Of a stretch of 28,263 nt of DNA, positions 1 to 6,569 are shown in pieces (the first letter of the stretch is position 1; every line of letters starts with the position of its first letter). Under the pieces are notes generated by a model. It was not told where the DNA came from, made no database searches, and was given only the letters and a program-made list of their open reading frames with translations. Source of the DNA: JBJYKD01 sp049310025 (GTDB lineage: Bacteria > Bacillota > Thermosediminibacteria > Thermosediminibacterales > Tepidanaerobacteraceae); contig NZ_JBJYKD010000036.1 of NCBI RefSeq assembly GCF_049310025.1, positions 1 through 28,263 of the forward strand, written 5' to 3'. The position numbers were made by a program, and so were the translations under genes.

Positions 1-26
1 TGAGCCAGGATCAAACTCTCATGTTC
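1..26 (-). rRNA. 16S ribosomal RNA, 5' end only (gene runs off the left edge)
   Basis: Read on the minus strand, the first 20 bases are the nearly universal bacterial 16S 5' segment GAGAGTTTGATCCTGGCTCA. Aligning its GAG-TTTG to E. coli 16S numbering puts the mature 5' end near position 26; the exact processing site is inferred. Only this tip is in the window. Two promoters and a leader of about 130 nt lie directly upstream, so this is the head of an rRNA operon transcribed leftward, in the same direction as all protein genes here. Confidence 0.95.
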
Positions 27-160
27 TCGCTTATTTCGCGCTCTTTCGAGCTTTACATCCGGCTTTCCTTCGCCTTCGAACCTTTCGGTCCTTACTCTCT
101 CATGTTGAAACTCTCAGGCGTGACACTGTTCAGTTTTCTAGGTGCTTTGCGCGTCACAGT
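27..160 (-). other. rRNA operon leader with boxA-like element and GNRA hairpins
   Basis: This is the transcribed leader between the proximal rrn promoter and 16S. It carries a boxA-like segment, CTAGAAAACTGAAC (minus strand, about positions 128-141), resembling the CTTTGAAAACTGAAC antitermination motif found beside Firmicute rRNA genes. Two small hairpins closed by GAAA tetraloops are visible: GCTC-GAAA-GAGC at 40-51 and ACC-GAAA-GGT at 80-89. A short sequence, ACATGAGAG, occurs at the 16S tip and again about 80 nt upstream. The role in antitermination and RNase III processing is inferred from known rrn leaders. Confidence 0.6.
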
Positions 161-165
161 TATTT

Positions 166-194
166 ATCTTATCACGTATTTAGCTTCTTGTCAA
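166..194 (-). promoter_or_regulatory. rRNA operon promoter, proximal (P2)
   Basis: On the minus strand, a perfect -35 TTGACA (189-194) is separated by 17 bp from -10 TAAGAT (166-171). Transcription would start near 159, giving a leader of about 130 nt before 16S. Strong promoters of this kind directly before 16S are normal for Firmicute rrn operons. The call rests on consensus match and position; no expression data are available. Confidence 0.8.
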
Positions 195-268
195 TATCTT
201 GCGTCATTTTTGTGATGTCGACTCCAGCCTTCGGCCGCTCTCCACGGCCTCCTCGTGACCGCTCCTGT

Positions 269-298
269 AATATACCATATCTCCTGCCGCGTTTTCAA
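269..298 (-). promoter_or_regulatory. rRNA operon promoter, distal (P1)
   Basis: On the minus strand, -35 TTGAAA (293-298) is followed after 18 bp by an extended -10, TGGTATATT (hexamer 269-274). It lies about 100 bp upstream of the proximal promoter, the usual tandem P1/P2 layout of rrn operons. A phased TTATC repeat sits directly upstream of this -35. Between the two promoters is a small GC-rich inverted repeat, GGCCG/CGGCC, at 233-249. Confidence 0.6.
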
Positions 299-304
299 AT
301 CCCT

Positions 305-350
305 TTATCGTCATTTATCGACTTTATCCGTGAGTTATTCGCGTTATCCG
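305..350. repeat. Five helically phased TTATC-type repeats upstream of the rrn promoters
   Basis: On the plus strand the motif TTAT(C/T)(C)G starts at 305, 315, 324, 335 and 344, that is every 9 to 11 bp or about one helical turn. It sits directly upstream of the distal rrn -35 box, the place of an UP element. The last copies read TTATCCGTG twice, which resembles but does not match a DnaA box (TTATCCACA). It may bend DNA or bind a regulator; both are inference. Confidence 0.6.
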
Positions 351-382
351 TGGTTTTAAAGCCGCATTCTTCACGATTCTTC

Positions 383-420
383 CCTCTGCTTCAGCTTTTT
401 GACCGGATTTTGAAGCAGGG
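383..420. repeat. Imperfect inverted repeat between lysS and the rrn promoters
   Basis: CCCTCTGCTTCA on the left pairs with TGAAGCAGGG on the right, with one bulged base and an 18-nt loop. No T-run follows on either strand, so it is not a standard intrinsic terminator. It is the only obvious hairpin in the stretch from the lysS stop to the first rrn promoter. It could be a 3'-end stabiliser or a poor terminator for lysS. Confidence 0.45.
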
Positions 421-446
421 AGACTTCACGCCAGGCCGTATTCTGT

Positions 447-480
447 ATATATTGATTTCTATGATATATTGATTTCTATG
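447..480. repeat. Perfect 17-bp tandem duplication across the lysS stop codon
   Basis: ATATATTGATTTCTATG occurs twice, head to tail, at 447-463 and 464-480. The right copy contains the lysS stop codon (TAG on the minus strand, 476-478), so the left copy is a duplicate of the gene's last bases lying in the 3' UTR. Seventeen is not a multiple of three. Replication slippage is the simple explanation. Confidence 0.9.
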
Positions 481-1951
481 CCTTGGGTCTCATGGTGGGG
501 AAGAGTATGACATCCCGGATGGAATATGAGTCGGTCAGGAGCATGACCAGGCGGTCGATTCCTATGCCCAGTCCCCCGGTGGGGGGCATGCCGTATTCCA
601 GAGCGTTTATAAAATCTTCGTCAAATACGTGTGCTTCTTCATCACCCGCTTCCCTTTCTCTTAGCTGTTGCAGGAACCTTTCCCTCTGGTCTATAGGGTC
701 GTTCAGTTCCGAAAAGGCGTTGGCCATTTCCCGGCGGGTGATAAAGGCTTCAAAGCGGTAAGTGAAGGCAGGGTTGTCCTCTTTTTTCTTGGCCAAAGGC
801 GATATCTCGATGGGATAATCCATGATGAAAGTGGGCTGCACGAGATGCTGCTCCACTTTTTCTTCAAATATGAGATTTAATATCTTGCCTTTTGTGTCGT
901 TCTCTCCCAATTCTTCTATATGTAAATCTCCGGCAATCTTTCTTGCCTCTTCGTCACTTTCAACCAGGTCAAAATCTATCCCCGTGTACCGTTTTACCGC
1001 CTCCAACATTGTCATGCGCTCCCATGGCGGTGTGAGGTCTATCTCCTCGCCCTGGTACACGACCCTGGTGGTGCCCAGAACATTTAAGGCGATATGGGAA
1101 ATCATATCTTCCGTGAGTTTCATCATGTCATGGTAATCTGCATAAGCCTGGTATAGTTCCATCATGGTGAATTCCGGGTTGTGCTTTACGGATATGCCTT
1201 CGTTCCTGAAATCCTTTCCTATCTCATACACCTTTTCAAATCCACCGACTATAAGCCTTTTTAAGTAAAGCTCGGTGGCAATCCTCAGGTAAAGGTCGAT
1301 ATCCAGGGCGTTGTGGTGAGTAATAAAAGGCCTGGCGGCGGCACCTCCGGCCAGAGGAGACATTACCGGGGTTTCCACTTCGATGAACCCCCGTTCATCA
1401 AGATAGTCTCTCATGGTTTTTATTATCTTGCTGCGGAGCATGAAGGTCTTTTTGACCTCCGGGTTTACAATGAGGTCCACGTATCTTTGACGGTAGCGGG
1501 TGTCCACATCCTTCAACCCGTGCCATTTCTCCGGCAGGGGCCGCAGGGATTTTGCCAGGAGGGTCAGATTTTCCGCCGAAACCGATATCTCGCCTTTATG
1601 GGTTTTAAACACCTTTCCTTCAATGCCGACAATGTCACCTATATCGAGTTTTTTGAAGAGTTCGAAGGTCTTTTCGTCCACGTTGTCCTTTTTAATGTAA
1701 ACCTGTATCCTGCCCTTATCGTCCTGAACATCAAAAAAAGCCGCTTTGCCATGACCCCTTATGGCCATGATTCTCCCGGCTATATTTACATTCTGTTCTT
1801 CCAGCTGTTCAAAATTGTCCTTGATTTGCTGCGAATGGTGCGTGTAATTGTATTTCTGCCCGTAGGGATTAATGCCCATGGATCTTATCTCATCCAGTTT
1901 TTGCAACCGCACTCTCATTATTTCGTTGATATCGCTCTGAAAATTTTCCAT
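476..1951 (-). CDS. lysS: Lysyl-tRNA synthetase, class II
   Basis: Charges tRNA-Lys with lysine in the cytoplasm. The 491-residue product has the usual class II length and order: N-terminal OB-fold anticodon-binding domain (about 56-135), then the catalytic core with motif 1 (FIEVETPVMSP, 189-199), motif 2 (FRNEGISVKHNPEFTMME, 248-265) and a C-terminal motif 3 (GLGIGIDRLVM, from about 460). I chose the ATG at 1949-1951, 7 nt after GGAGG, over a TTG one codon upstream that sits too close to it. It lies 18 bp downstream of greA and is probably co-transcribed with it, a common Firmicute pairing just before an rrn operon. No T-box leader is visible before this gene. Its 3' end lies inside a 17-bp tandem duplication. 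Confidence 0.97.
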   Translation of the reverse strand: MENFQSDINEIMRVRLQKLDEIRSMGINPYGQKYNYTHHSQQIKDNFEQLEEQNVNIAGRIMAIRGHGKAAFFDVQDDKGRIQVYIKKDNVDEKTFELFKKLDIGDIVGIEGKVFKTHKGEISVSAENLTLLAKSLRPLPEKWHGLKDVDTRYRQRYVDLIVNPEVKKTFMLRSKIIKTMRDYLDERGFIEVETPVMSPLAGGAAARPFITHHNALDIDLYLRIATELYLKRLIVGGFEKVYEIGKDFRNEGISVKHNPEFTMMELYQAYADYHDMMKLTEDMISHIALNVLGTTRVVYQGEEIDLTPPWERMTMLEAVKRYTGIDFDLVESDEEARKIAGDLHIEELGENDTKGKILNLIFEEKVEQHLVQPTFIMDYPIEISPLAKKKEDNPAFTYRFEAFITRREMANAFSELNDPIDQRERFLQQLREREAGDEEAHVFDEDFINALEYGMPPTGGLGIGIDRLVMLLTDSYSIRDVILFPTMRPKA

Positions 1952-1969
1952 CAAAAACCCTCCAGATCA

Positions 1970-2446
1970 TTATTTCATTATGTCAAGTATTTCATATCGA
2001 ATAACTCCCGCCGGGACGTTAACCTCCACCACAGAACCTTTCTTTGCCCCCATGAGAGCCGCACCCACCGGCGACTCGTTTGAAATCTTAAATTCCAGGG
2101 GGTTGGCTTCGGCGGAACCCACCAGGGTATATTCAAAGATGTCTCCGCTGTCCAGATCTTTAACCTTTATTTTTGAACCTATACCCACTGTTTCGGTGGA
2201 AATATCCACATCATCTATCAATTTCACATTCCTGAGTTTTTCTTCCAGGGCGGCAATTCTGCCTTCTATAAAGGCCTGTTCGTTTTTGGCCTCGTCGTAT
2301 TCGGAGTTTTCGCTGATGTCGCCAAAGTCAATGGCCTGTTTTATCCGTGCCGCAACCTCCCGGCGTTTTACCGATTTTAGGTATTCCAGCTCCTCCTCCA
2401 GTTTTTTGAGACCTTCCTGGGTAAGAACAACTTCTTTTTTAGTCAT
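1970..2446 (-). CDS. greA: Transcription elongation factor GreA
   Basis: Rescues backtracked RNA polymerase by stimulating transcript cleavage through the secondary channel. The 158-residue protein has full family length: an N-terminal antiparallel coiled coil (about 1-75) with the acidic tip GDISENSEYDEA (D43 and E46 are the likely catalytic acids), then a C-terminal FKBP-like domain. The ATG follows an AGGGGAG site. It is the first gene of a greA-lysS unit with its own perfect-consensus promoter about 180 bp upstream and a structured leader. The identity is certain from the tip motif and overall sequence. Confidence 0.97.
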   Translation of the reverse strand: MTKKEVVLTQEGLKKLEEELEYLKSVKRREVAARIKQAIDFGDISENSEYDEAKNEQAFIEGRIAALEEKLRNVKLIDDVDISTETVGIGSKIKVKDLDSGDIFEYTLVGSAEANPLEFKISNESPVGAALMGAKKGSVVEVNVPAGVIRYEILDIMK

Positions 2447-2620
2447 TTATTTTCTCCCCTCTTATAGTTAATCAAATATTAGCCTTTCAAAATTGCATGT
2501 TCCTAATATATGCTCGGAACCTGCGGTTTATTCAGGTAATTACCGGACATGAGCCGTAAAATTTAGAACAAGCACTAATGGTTTCCCATCAGTGCTTGAC
2601 CTTCTTTCACCTTATACTTC
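2447..2620 (-). promoter_or_regulatory. Long structured 5' leader of greA
   Basis: About 170 nt separate the predicted transcription start (near 2620) from the greA ATG. The leader holds a 13-bp GAAA-capped hairpin near its 5' end (listed separately), then a self-complementary GGTAATTACC, a CCTG...CAGG stem and a GTTCC...GGAAC stem, enclosed by CATGT/ACATG that could close a multi-branched fold. No ORF with a ribosome binding site is seen. I recognise no known riboswitch class. The E. coli greA leader also terminates early to give a small RNA (GraL); an analogous role here is only inference. Confidence 0.45.
2569..2598 (-). terminator. GAAA-capped hairpin early in the greA leader (possible attenuator)
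   Basis: On the minus strand CAAGCACTGATGG pairs with CCATTAGTGCTTG across a GAAA tetraloop: 13 pairs, one of them G-U. It lies about +22 to +52 from the predicted greA start site. The bases that follow, TTCTAAATTTT, are T-rich but interrupted, so termination would be partial at best. It may be an attenuator or a 5' stabilising hairpin. Confidence 0.5.
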
Positions 2621-2626
2621 TTAGAT

Positions 2627-2655
2627 ATTATAATTCAGCAATCCCGTTCTGTCAA
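2627..2655 (-). promoter_or_regulatory. greA-lysS promoter (perfect consensus)
   Basis: On the minus strand, -35 TTGACA (2650-2655) and -10 TATAAT (2627-2632) are both exact consensus hexamers with the ideal 17-bp spacing. The start site would be near 2620. It is the best sigma-A-type promoter in the window and lies between the argH terminator and greA. Confidence 0.85.
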
Positions 2656-2756
2656 GAATTTTCTTATATTTGCCTTCCGGATTAAAGGGCCGGGCCAACC
2701 GTTAAAATACCCAATTAATTACGGTATATGTGCTCAAAAGCATATGTGCCTCAAAT
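2656..2756. other. Non-coding spacer between the argH terminator and the greA promoter
   Basis: No gene is supported here. The stretch is AT-rich with GCACATAT repeated directly (minus strand, about 2724-2748), a CATATG palindrome, and ACCGT/ACGGT inverted arms around 2700-2723. No operator that I can name is evident. With the greA promoter and leader it forms the 336-bp gap between greA and argH. Confidence 0.5.
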
Positions 2757-2784
2757 TAAAAAAACCGCTGAAATCAGCGGTTTT
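2757..2784 (-). terminator. Intrinsic terminator of the argFGH operon
   Basis: On the minus strand AAAACCGCTG and CAGCGGTTTT form a GC-centred stem with a tiny loop, running directly into a T-run (plus-strand A's at 2757-2764). The stem overlaps the argH stop codon at 2783-2785, so termination is immediate. It separates the arginine operon from the greA promoter. Confidence 0.9.
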
Positions 2785-4096
2785 ACAGTATTTTTCTCTT
2801 TTTCACTCCTTCGATGTCGGTTATGTTTTTTGCATCTTCCTCAAAAAGCTCCGAGAAATTTTTGAGCTCGATGATGGATAATTCCTTTAATTTCTTTTTC
2901 TTTTTTATGCAGTAAGATACCATTTTGCCCACCACCTCATGGGCCTTCCTGAAGGGCATGCCTTTTTGCACCAGGTATTCCGCGTAGTCTGTGGCTCCTG
3001 CGTAGCTTTCCTCTAGGGACTTTGCCATGTTCTCTTTTTTGACCTTCATTGAAGACAAAAGCGGAGGCAGCACCGAAAGGCAGGCGGTCACCGTTTCGGC
3101 GGTGTCGAAAAGTGCTTCCTTGTCCTCCTGCATATCCCTGTTGTAGGCCAGCGGCAGGCCTTTCATTACCGTCAGCATGGACATGAGATTGCCAAAAACC
3201 CTTCCGGCCTTACCCCTGATAAGTTCCAGCACGTCCGGATTTTTCTTCTGGGGCATGATGCTGCTGCCGGTGGCAAAGGCGTCGTCCAGTTCTATGAAGT
3301 CGAACTCCGAAGTGTTCCACAGTATAAGTTCTTCCGCCAGCCTGGAAAGATGGACCATCAGTATGCTGCAGCAGGCCATGAATTCCATCACGAAATCCCG
3401 GTCGCTCACAGCGTCTACGGTGTTTTCATAAATCTTTGAGAATCCCAGCAACTCCCTTGTGTATTCCATGTCTATGGGCAGTGTGGTGCCGGCCAGGGCG
3501 CAGGCGCCGAGGGGCATGATGTCCGCCCCTTTCATGGCCGACGAAAACCTCTCCTTATCTCTCTGGATCATGTAATAATATGCTTTGAGGTGATGAGCCA
3601 GGGTCAACGGCTGGGCTTTCTGCAGGTGAGTGTAACCCGGCATCACGGTTTCCCTGTGCACTGTCGCCAGATCCCACAAAACGCCGCCCAGTCTCTCGAG
3701 AAGCTTTATTATGCGGTTTATGCTTTCTTTTACGTAAAGGTGCATGTCAAGGGCCACCTGATCGTTACGGCTCCGGGCTGTGTGCAGCTTTCCCGCCACG
3801 GGCCCAATTTTTTCAAAAAGGCGGTTTTCTATGTGCATGTGAATGTCTTCAAGCCAGGGAGTGAAGTTAAAACTGCCTTCTTCTATTTCTATTTTTATCT
3901 CCAGCAGGCCCTTGATGATTATAGCCGCTTCTTCTTTTGAGATGATACCGGTTTTTGCCAGCATTCTGGCATGGGCTATACTTCCTATGATGTCCTGTTT
4001 GTATAGCTTTTTGTCAAAATCTATCGAAGAGGTGAATTTTTCCACCGTTTTATCGGTATCTTTTTCAAAGCGGCCACCCCAGAGTTTTTTGCTCAT
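2783..4096 (-). CDS. argH: Argininosuccinate lyase
   Basis: Last step of arginine synthesis: splits argininosuccinate into arginine and fumarate. A cytoplasmic homotetramer of the fumarase/aspartase superfamily. The 437-residue protein starts with the typical SKKLWGGRF and has HTARSRNDQ (105-113), PGYTHLQKAQP (153-163) and the signature loop GSSIMPQKKNPD (277-288) carrying the catalytic serine. I chose the ATG at 4094-4096; in-frame GTG codons just upstream are part of the GGGGGTGGTG ribosome binding region. Third gene of argF-argG-argH, 24 bp after argG. The protein ends slightly short of the usual 455-465 residues, but no key residue is missing. Confidence 0.97.
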   Translation of the reverse strand: MSKKLWGGRFEKDTDKTVEKFTSSIDFDKKLYKQDIIGSIAHARMLAKTGIISKEEAAIIIKGLLEIKIEIEEGSFNFTPWLEDIHMHIENRLFEKIGPVAGKLHTARSRNDQVALDMHLYVKESINRIIKLLERLGGVLWDLATVHRETVMPGYTHLQKAQPLTLAHHLKAYYYMIQRDKERFSSAMKGADIMPLGACALAGTTLPIDMEYTRELLGFSKIYENTVDAVSDRDFVMEFMACCSILMVHLSRLAEELILWNTSEFDFIELDDAFATGSSIMPQKKNPDVLELIRGKAGRVFGNLMSMLTVMKGLPLAYNRDMQEDKEALFDTAETVTACLSVLPPLLSSMKVKKENMAKSLEESYAGATDYAEYLVQKGMPFRKAHEVVGKMVSYCIKKKKKLKELSIIELKNFSELFEEDAKNITDIEGVKKRKIL

Positions 4097-4120
4097 GATC
4101 ACCACCCCCGTAAAGACCTT

Positions 4121-5332
4121 CTATTGAGGGTTGTTTGATATTTTATTGACCATGGCATTTACTTTTGTGGGCAACCCCCAGAGGGTAATGAAACCTCTGG
4201 CGGAATCATGGTCGAACATATCTTCAACATCCTGGGCGTAAGTGGCAAGGTTGAGGCTGTAAAGGGAATTGGGCGACTTTCTCCCCACCACTTTGGCGCT
4301 GCCCTTGAAGAGTTTTACCCTTACGGTGCCGTTCACCACTTCCTGGGTCTTGTCTATAAAGGCGTCCAGGGCGTCTTTGAGGGGAGAAAACCACAGTCCG
4401 TCATAAATAAGTTCCGCGTATTTCTGTTCTATGCTGTATTTGAAGTGAAGCACGTCTTTGGTCAGGGTCAGGTGTTCCAGGTCCTGGTGGGCCTTTATGA
4501 GCAGCAGTGAAGCCGGGCATTCATAGTTTTCCCTGGATTTTATGCCTACTAAACGATTTTCCACATGGTCTATGCGTCCAAAGCCGTTCCGGCCCGCGAT
4601 TTTATTCAGCGTTTCCACCAGTTCCACAGGTGGCATCTGTTTGCCATCCAGAGCTACCGGAACGCCTTTTTCAAAAGTAATCTCCACATACGTGGGGGTG
4701 TTCGGTGCCCTGTCCGGTGAAACGGTCCATTCAAAAGCCTCCTCGGGAGGCTCCACCCAGGGGTCCTCCAGCACCCCGCACTCGATGCTGCGTCCCCAAA
4801 GGTTCTGATCGATGCTGAAGGGGTTATCTTTTCCTATGGGTACTGGAATGTCGTTCTTCGCCGCATAGTCTATCTCCTCCTCCCGGGACATGGGCCATTC
4901 CCGCACCGGGGCTATTATCTGCAATTCCGGGGCCAGGGCCGTCACCGAAACGTCAAACCTCACCTGGTCGTTGCCCTTGCCCGTGCAGCCATGGGCCACC
5001 GCAAAGGCTCCCTCCTTTCTGGCCACATCCACCAGAAGTTTGGATATAAGCGGCCTTGACAGTGCGGAACTCAAAGGGTAAACCCCTTCGTACAGCGCGT
5101 TGGCTTTTAACGCGGGGAAAGCATATTCCTTTAAGAATTCCTCCCGGGCATCCACCATATATGACTTTATGGCGCCTATTTTTTCGGCCTTTCTTTTTAC
5201 AAATTCCAGGTCTTTTCCCTCGCCCACATCCACGCAGAGGGCGATTACCTCGCTGTCGTACTTTTCTTTAAGCCACCTGATGGCCACCGATGTGTCGAGG
5301 CCACCGGAATACGCCAGGACAATTTTCTTCAT
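4121..5332 (-). CDS. argG: Argininosuccinate synthase
   Basis: Joins citrulline and aspartate with ATP to form argininosuccinate, the penultimate step of arginine synthesis. The 403-residue protein has the N-terminal PP-loop AYSGGLDTS (8-16), the HGCTGKGNDQVRFD segment that binds citrulline and aspartate, and full family length. The ATG follows GGGAGAGG. It is the middle gene of argF-argG-argH; the 59-bp gap after argF has no clear promoter or terminator, so it likely depends on the ArgR-type promoter before argF. Confidence 0.97.
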   Translation of the reverse strand: MKKIVLAYSGGLDTSVAIRWLKEKYDSEVIALCVDVGEGKDLEFVKRKAEKIGAIKSYMVDAREEFLKEYAFPALKANALYEGVYPLSSALSRPLISKLLVDVARKEGAFAVAHGCTGKGNDQVRFDVSVTALAPELQIIAPVREWPMSREEEIDYAAKNDIPVPIGKDNPFSIDQNLWGRSIECGVLEDPWVEPPEEAFEWTVSPDRAPNTPTYVEITFEKGVPVALDGKQMPPVELVETLNKIAGRNGFGRIDHVENRLVGIKSRENYECPASLLLIKAHQDLEHLTLTKDVLHFKYSIEQKYAELIYDGLWFSPLKDALDAFIDKTQEVVNGTVRVKLFKGSAKVVGRKSPNSLYSLNLATYAQDVEDMFDHDSARGFITLWGLPTKVNAMVNKISNNPQ

Positions 5333-5391
5333 TTTATCCTCTCCCTTTTACGGTTTCATAATATGATAAAAAATGACTTTCAGCACCGGAA

Positions 5392-6357
5392 TCAACCCAT
5401 TATCAGGGTTAAAATGGCCTTCTGGACGTGCAGGCGGTTTTCGGCTTGGTCGAAGACCACCGAGTGAGGGCCCTCCAGCACCTCGTGGGTGATTTCCTCA
5501 CCCCTGTGAGCCGGCAGGCAGTGCATGACCATGACTCCTTCCGCCGCCACCTCCAGCAGCCCTACATTCACCTGGTAGCCCGAAAAGGCCTTCATTCTGG
5601 CTTCCTGTTCCTCTTCCTGACCCATGCTGGTCCAGACGTCGGTATAGAGGATGTCGGCATCCTTTGCGGCTTCGTAAACATCCTCGGTAATGATAATTTT
5701 GGAACCGTTAAACCGGGCGTCCACTTCGGCCTTCTTTACCACTTCTTCATCGGGCTGGTAGCCCGCCGGCGAGGCGACGGCTATGTCCATACCCACTTTG
5801 GAGCATCCGAAGAGCAGGGAATTGGCCATATTGTACCGCCCGTCGCCGATAAATGCGAGTTTCAGACCCGAAAGTTTTTTCTTCTTCTCATATATGGTAA
5901 ACAAATCCGCCAGCACCTGGCAGGGGTGAGAGTAGTCGGTGAGGCCGTTTATCACCGGGATATCGGCGTATTCCGCCAGTATCTCCACATCTTTATGGCT
6001 GTAAGCCCTTATCATAATTCCGTCCAGGTAGCGGGAGAGAACCCTTGCGGTGTCGGGAATGGTTTCCCCTCTGCCCAGCTGCATGTCGCCGCTGCTCAAA
6101 AAAAGCGCATAGCCCCCCAGCTGCCACATGGCCACTTCGAAGGATACTCTTGTCCTGGTGGACGATTTTTGAAAAATCATACCGAGGGTCTTGCCCTTCA
6201 GCGGCCTGTAGTCGGCGCCCAGGCTGTGCATGGTTTTTAAAGTCTCTGCGGTTTTTAAAATTTCTTCTATTTCTTCTCTGGATAGATGATAAATGCTCAG
6301 CAGGTCTTTGCCCTTTAAGCTGCTGGCCTCGGGCTTTATATAAGGTGTAATGTTCAT
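5392..6357 (-). CDS. argF: Ornithine carbamoyltransferase
   Basis: Makes citrulline from ornithine and carbamoyl phosphate. The 321-residue protein has the carbamoyl phosphate loop SSTRTR (65-70), HPCQ (144-147), an ornithine-binding DVWTSMG (240-246) and the catalytic HCLPAHRGEEI (279-289). The SMG loop and HCLP motif favour ornithine over aspartate or putrescine as substrate. GDGRYNMANS (171-180) replaces the commoner GDGNN form, a variant also seen in other family members. The ATG lies 5 nt after GGAGGGG. First gene of argFGH; argC, argJ, argB and argD are not in this window. ARG-box-like sites overlap its promoter, so repression by arginine is expected. Confidence 0.95.
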   Translation of the reverse strand: MNITPYIKPEASSLKGKDLLSIYHLSREEIEEILKTAETLKTMHSLGADYRPLKGKTLGMIFQKSSTRTRVSFEVAMWQLGGYALFLSSGDMQLGRGETIPDTARVLSRYLDGIMIRAYSHKDVEILAEYADIPVINGLTDYSHPCQVLADLFTIYEKKKKLSGLKLAFIGDGRYNMANSLLFGCSKVGMDIAVASPAGYQPDEEVVKKAEVDARFNGSKIIITEDVYEAAKDADILYTDVWTSMGQEEEQEARMKAFSGYQVNVGLLEVAAEGVMVMHCLPAHRGEEITHEVLEGPHSVVFDQAENRLHVQKAILTLIMG

Positions 6358-6377
6358 CGTGACCCCTCCGGAGATTT

Positions 6378-6411
6378 TTAATAATTATACACTATTATGT
6401 ATAAATATTCA
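6378..6411 (-). promoter_or_regulatory. Pair of ARG-box-like operators (ArgR/AhrC type) before argF
   Basis: Compared with the ARG core TGAATWWWWATTCA, the minus strand has TGAATATTTATACA at 6398-6411 (13 of 14 positions) and TGTATAATTATTAA at 6378-6391 (12 of 14). Their starts are 20 bp apart, close to the tandem spacing seen at known ArgR operators. The first overlaps the -35 and spacer, the second the -10, so a bound hexamer would block RNA polymerase. Regulator identity is inferred from site shape and the adjacent arginine genes. Confidence 0.75.
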
Positions 6412-6412
6412 A
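6384..6412 (-). promoter_or_regulatory. argFGH promoter
   Basis: On the minus strand, -35 TTGAAT (6407-6412) and a perfect -10 TATAAT (6384-6389) are spaced 17 bp apart. The predicted start is about 20 nt upstream of the argF ATG, leaving no room for a leader attenuator. Control must therefore act on initiation, in agreement with the overlapping ARG-box-like sites. Confidence 0.8.
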
Positions 6413-6510
6413 TAGGGTAATTAAATATTTCATGATTTTTTGCTGAATACATTTCTTGATTATCTGAACTTCTAGGTTTTTTTTGTCTTTGCGGCGGCAG
6501 GAAAAATTTG

Positions 6511-6543
6511 AAAAATAAAAAAGCAACCCCGTTGCAGGGTTGC
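6511..6543 (-). terminator. Intrinsic terminator after the M20 amidohydrolase gene
   Basis: On the minus strand GCAACCC and GGGTTGC (plus 6537-6543 and 6523-6529) form a stem with a 7-nt loop, followed by TTTTTTATTTTT. It isolates the amidohydrolase transcript from the arginine operon. Confidence 0.88.
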
Positions 6544-6569
6544 AATTTGCAGCCGGTACATAATGCTCA

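Noticed and set aside
324..350. DnaA boxes or a replication origin (TTATCCGTG copies)
   Set aside because: The motif differs from TTATCCACA at three positions and dnaA/dnaN are not nearby; position upstream of rrn -35 fits a promoter element better.
1952..1969. T-box riboswitch before lysS
   Set aside because: Only 18 bp separate greA and lysS, and the greA leader lacks a recognisable T-box sequence or specifier stem.
1313..2083. Plus-strand open frame of 256 codons opposite lysS
   Set aside because: Antisense to the catalytic core of lysyl-tRNA synthetase; composition does not look like a protein.
5333..5391. Separate promoter for argG
   Set aside because: The 59-bp gap has an AT-rich stretch but no convincing -35/-10 pair, so co-transcription with argF is more likely.
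6358..6377. Arginine riboswitch or attenuator in the argF leader
   Set aside because: The predicted 5' UTR is about 20 nt, too short to fold; operator control fits better.
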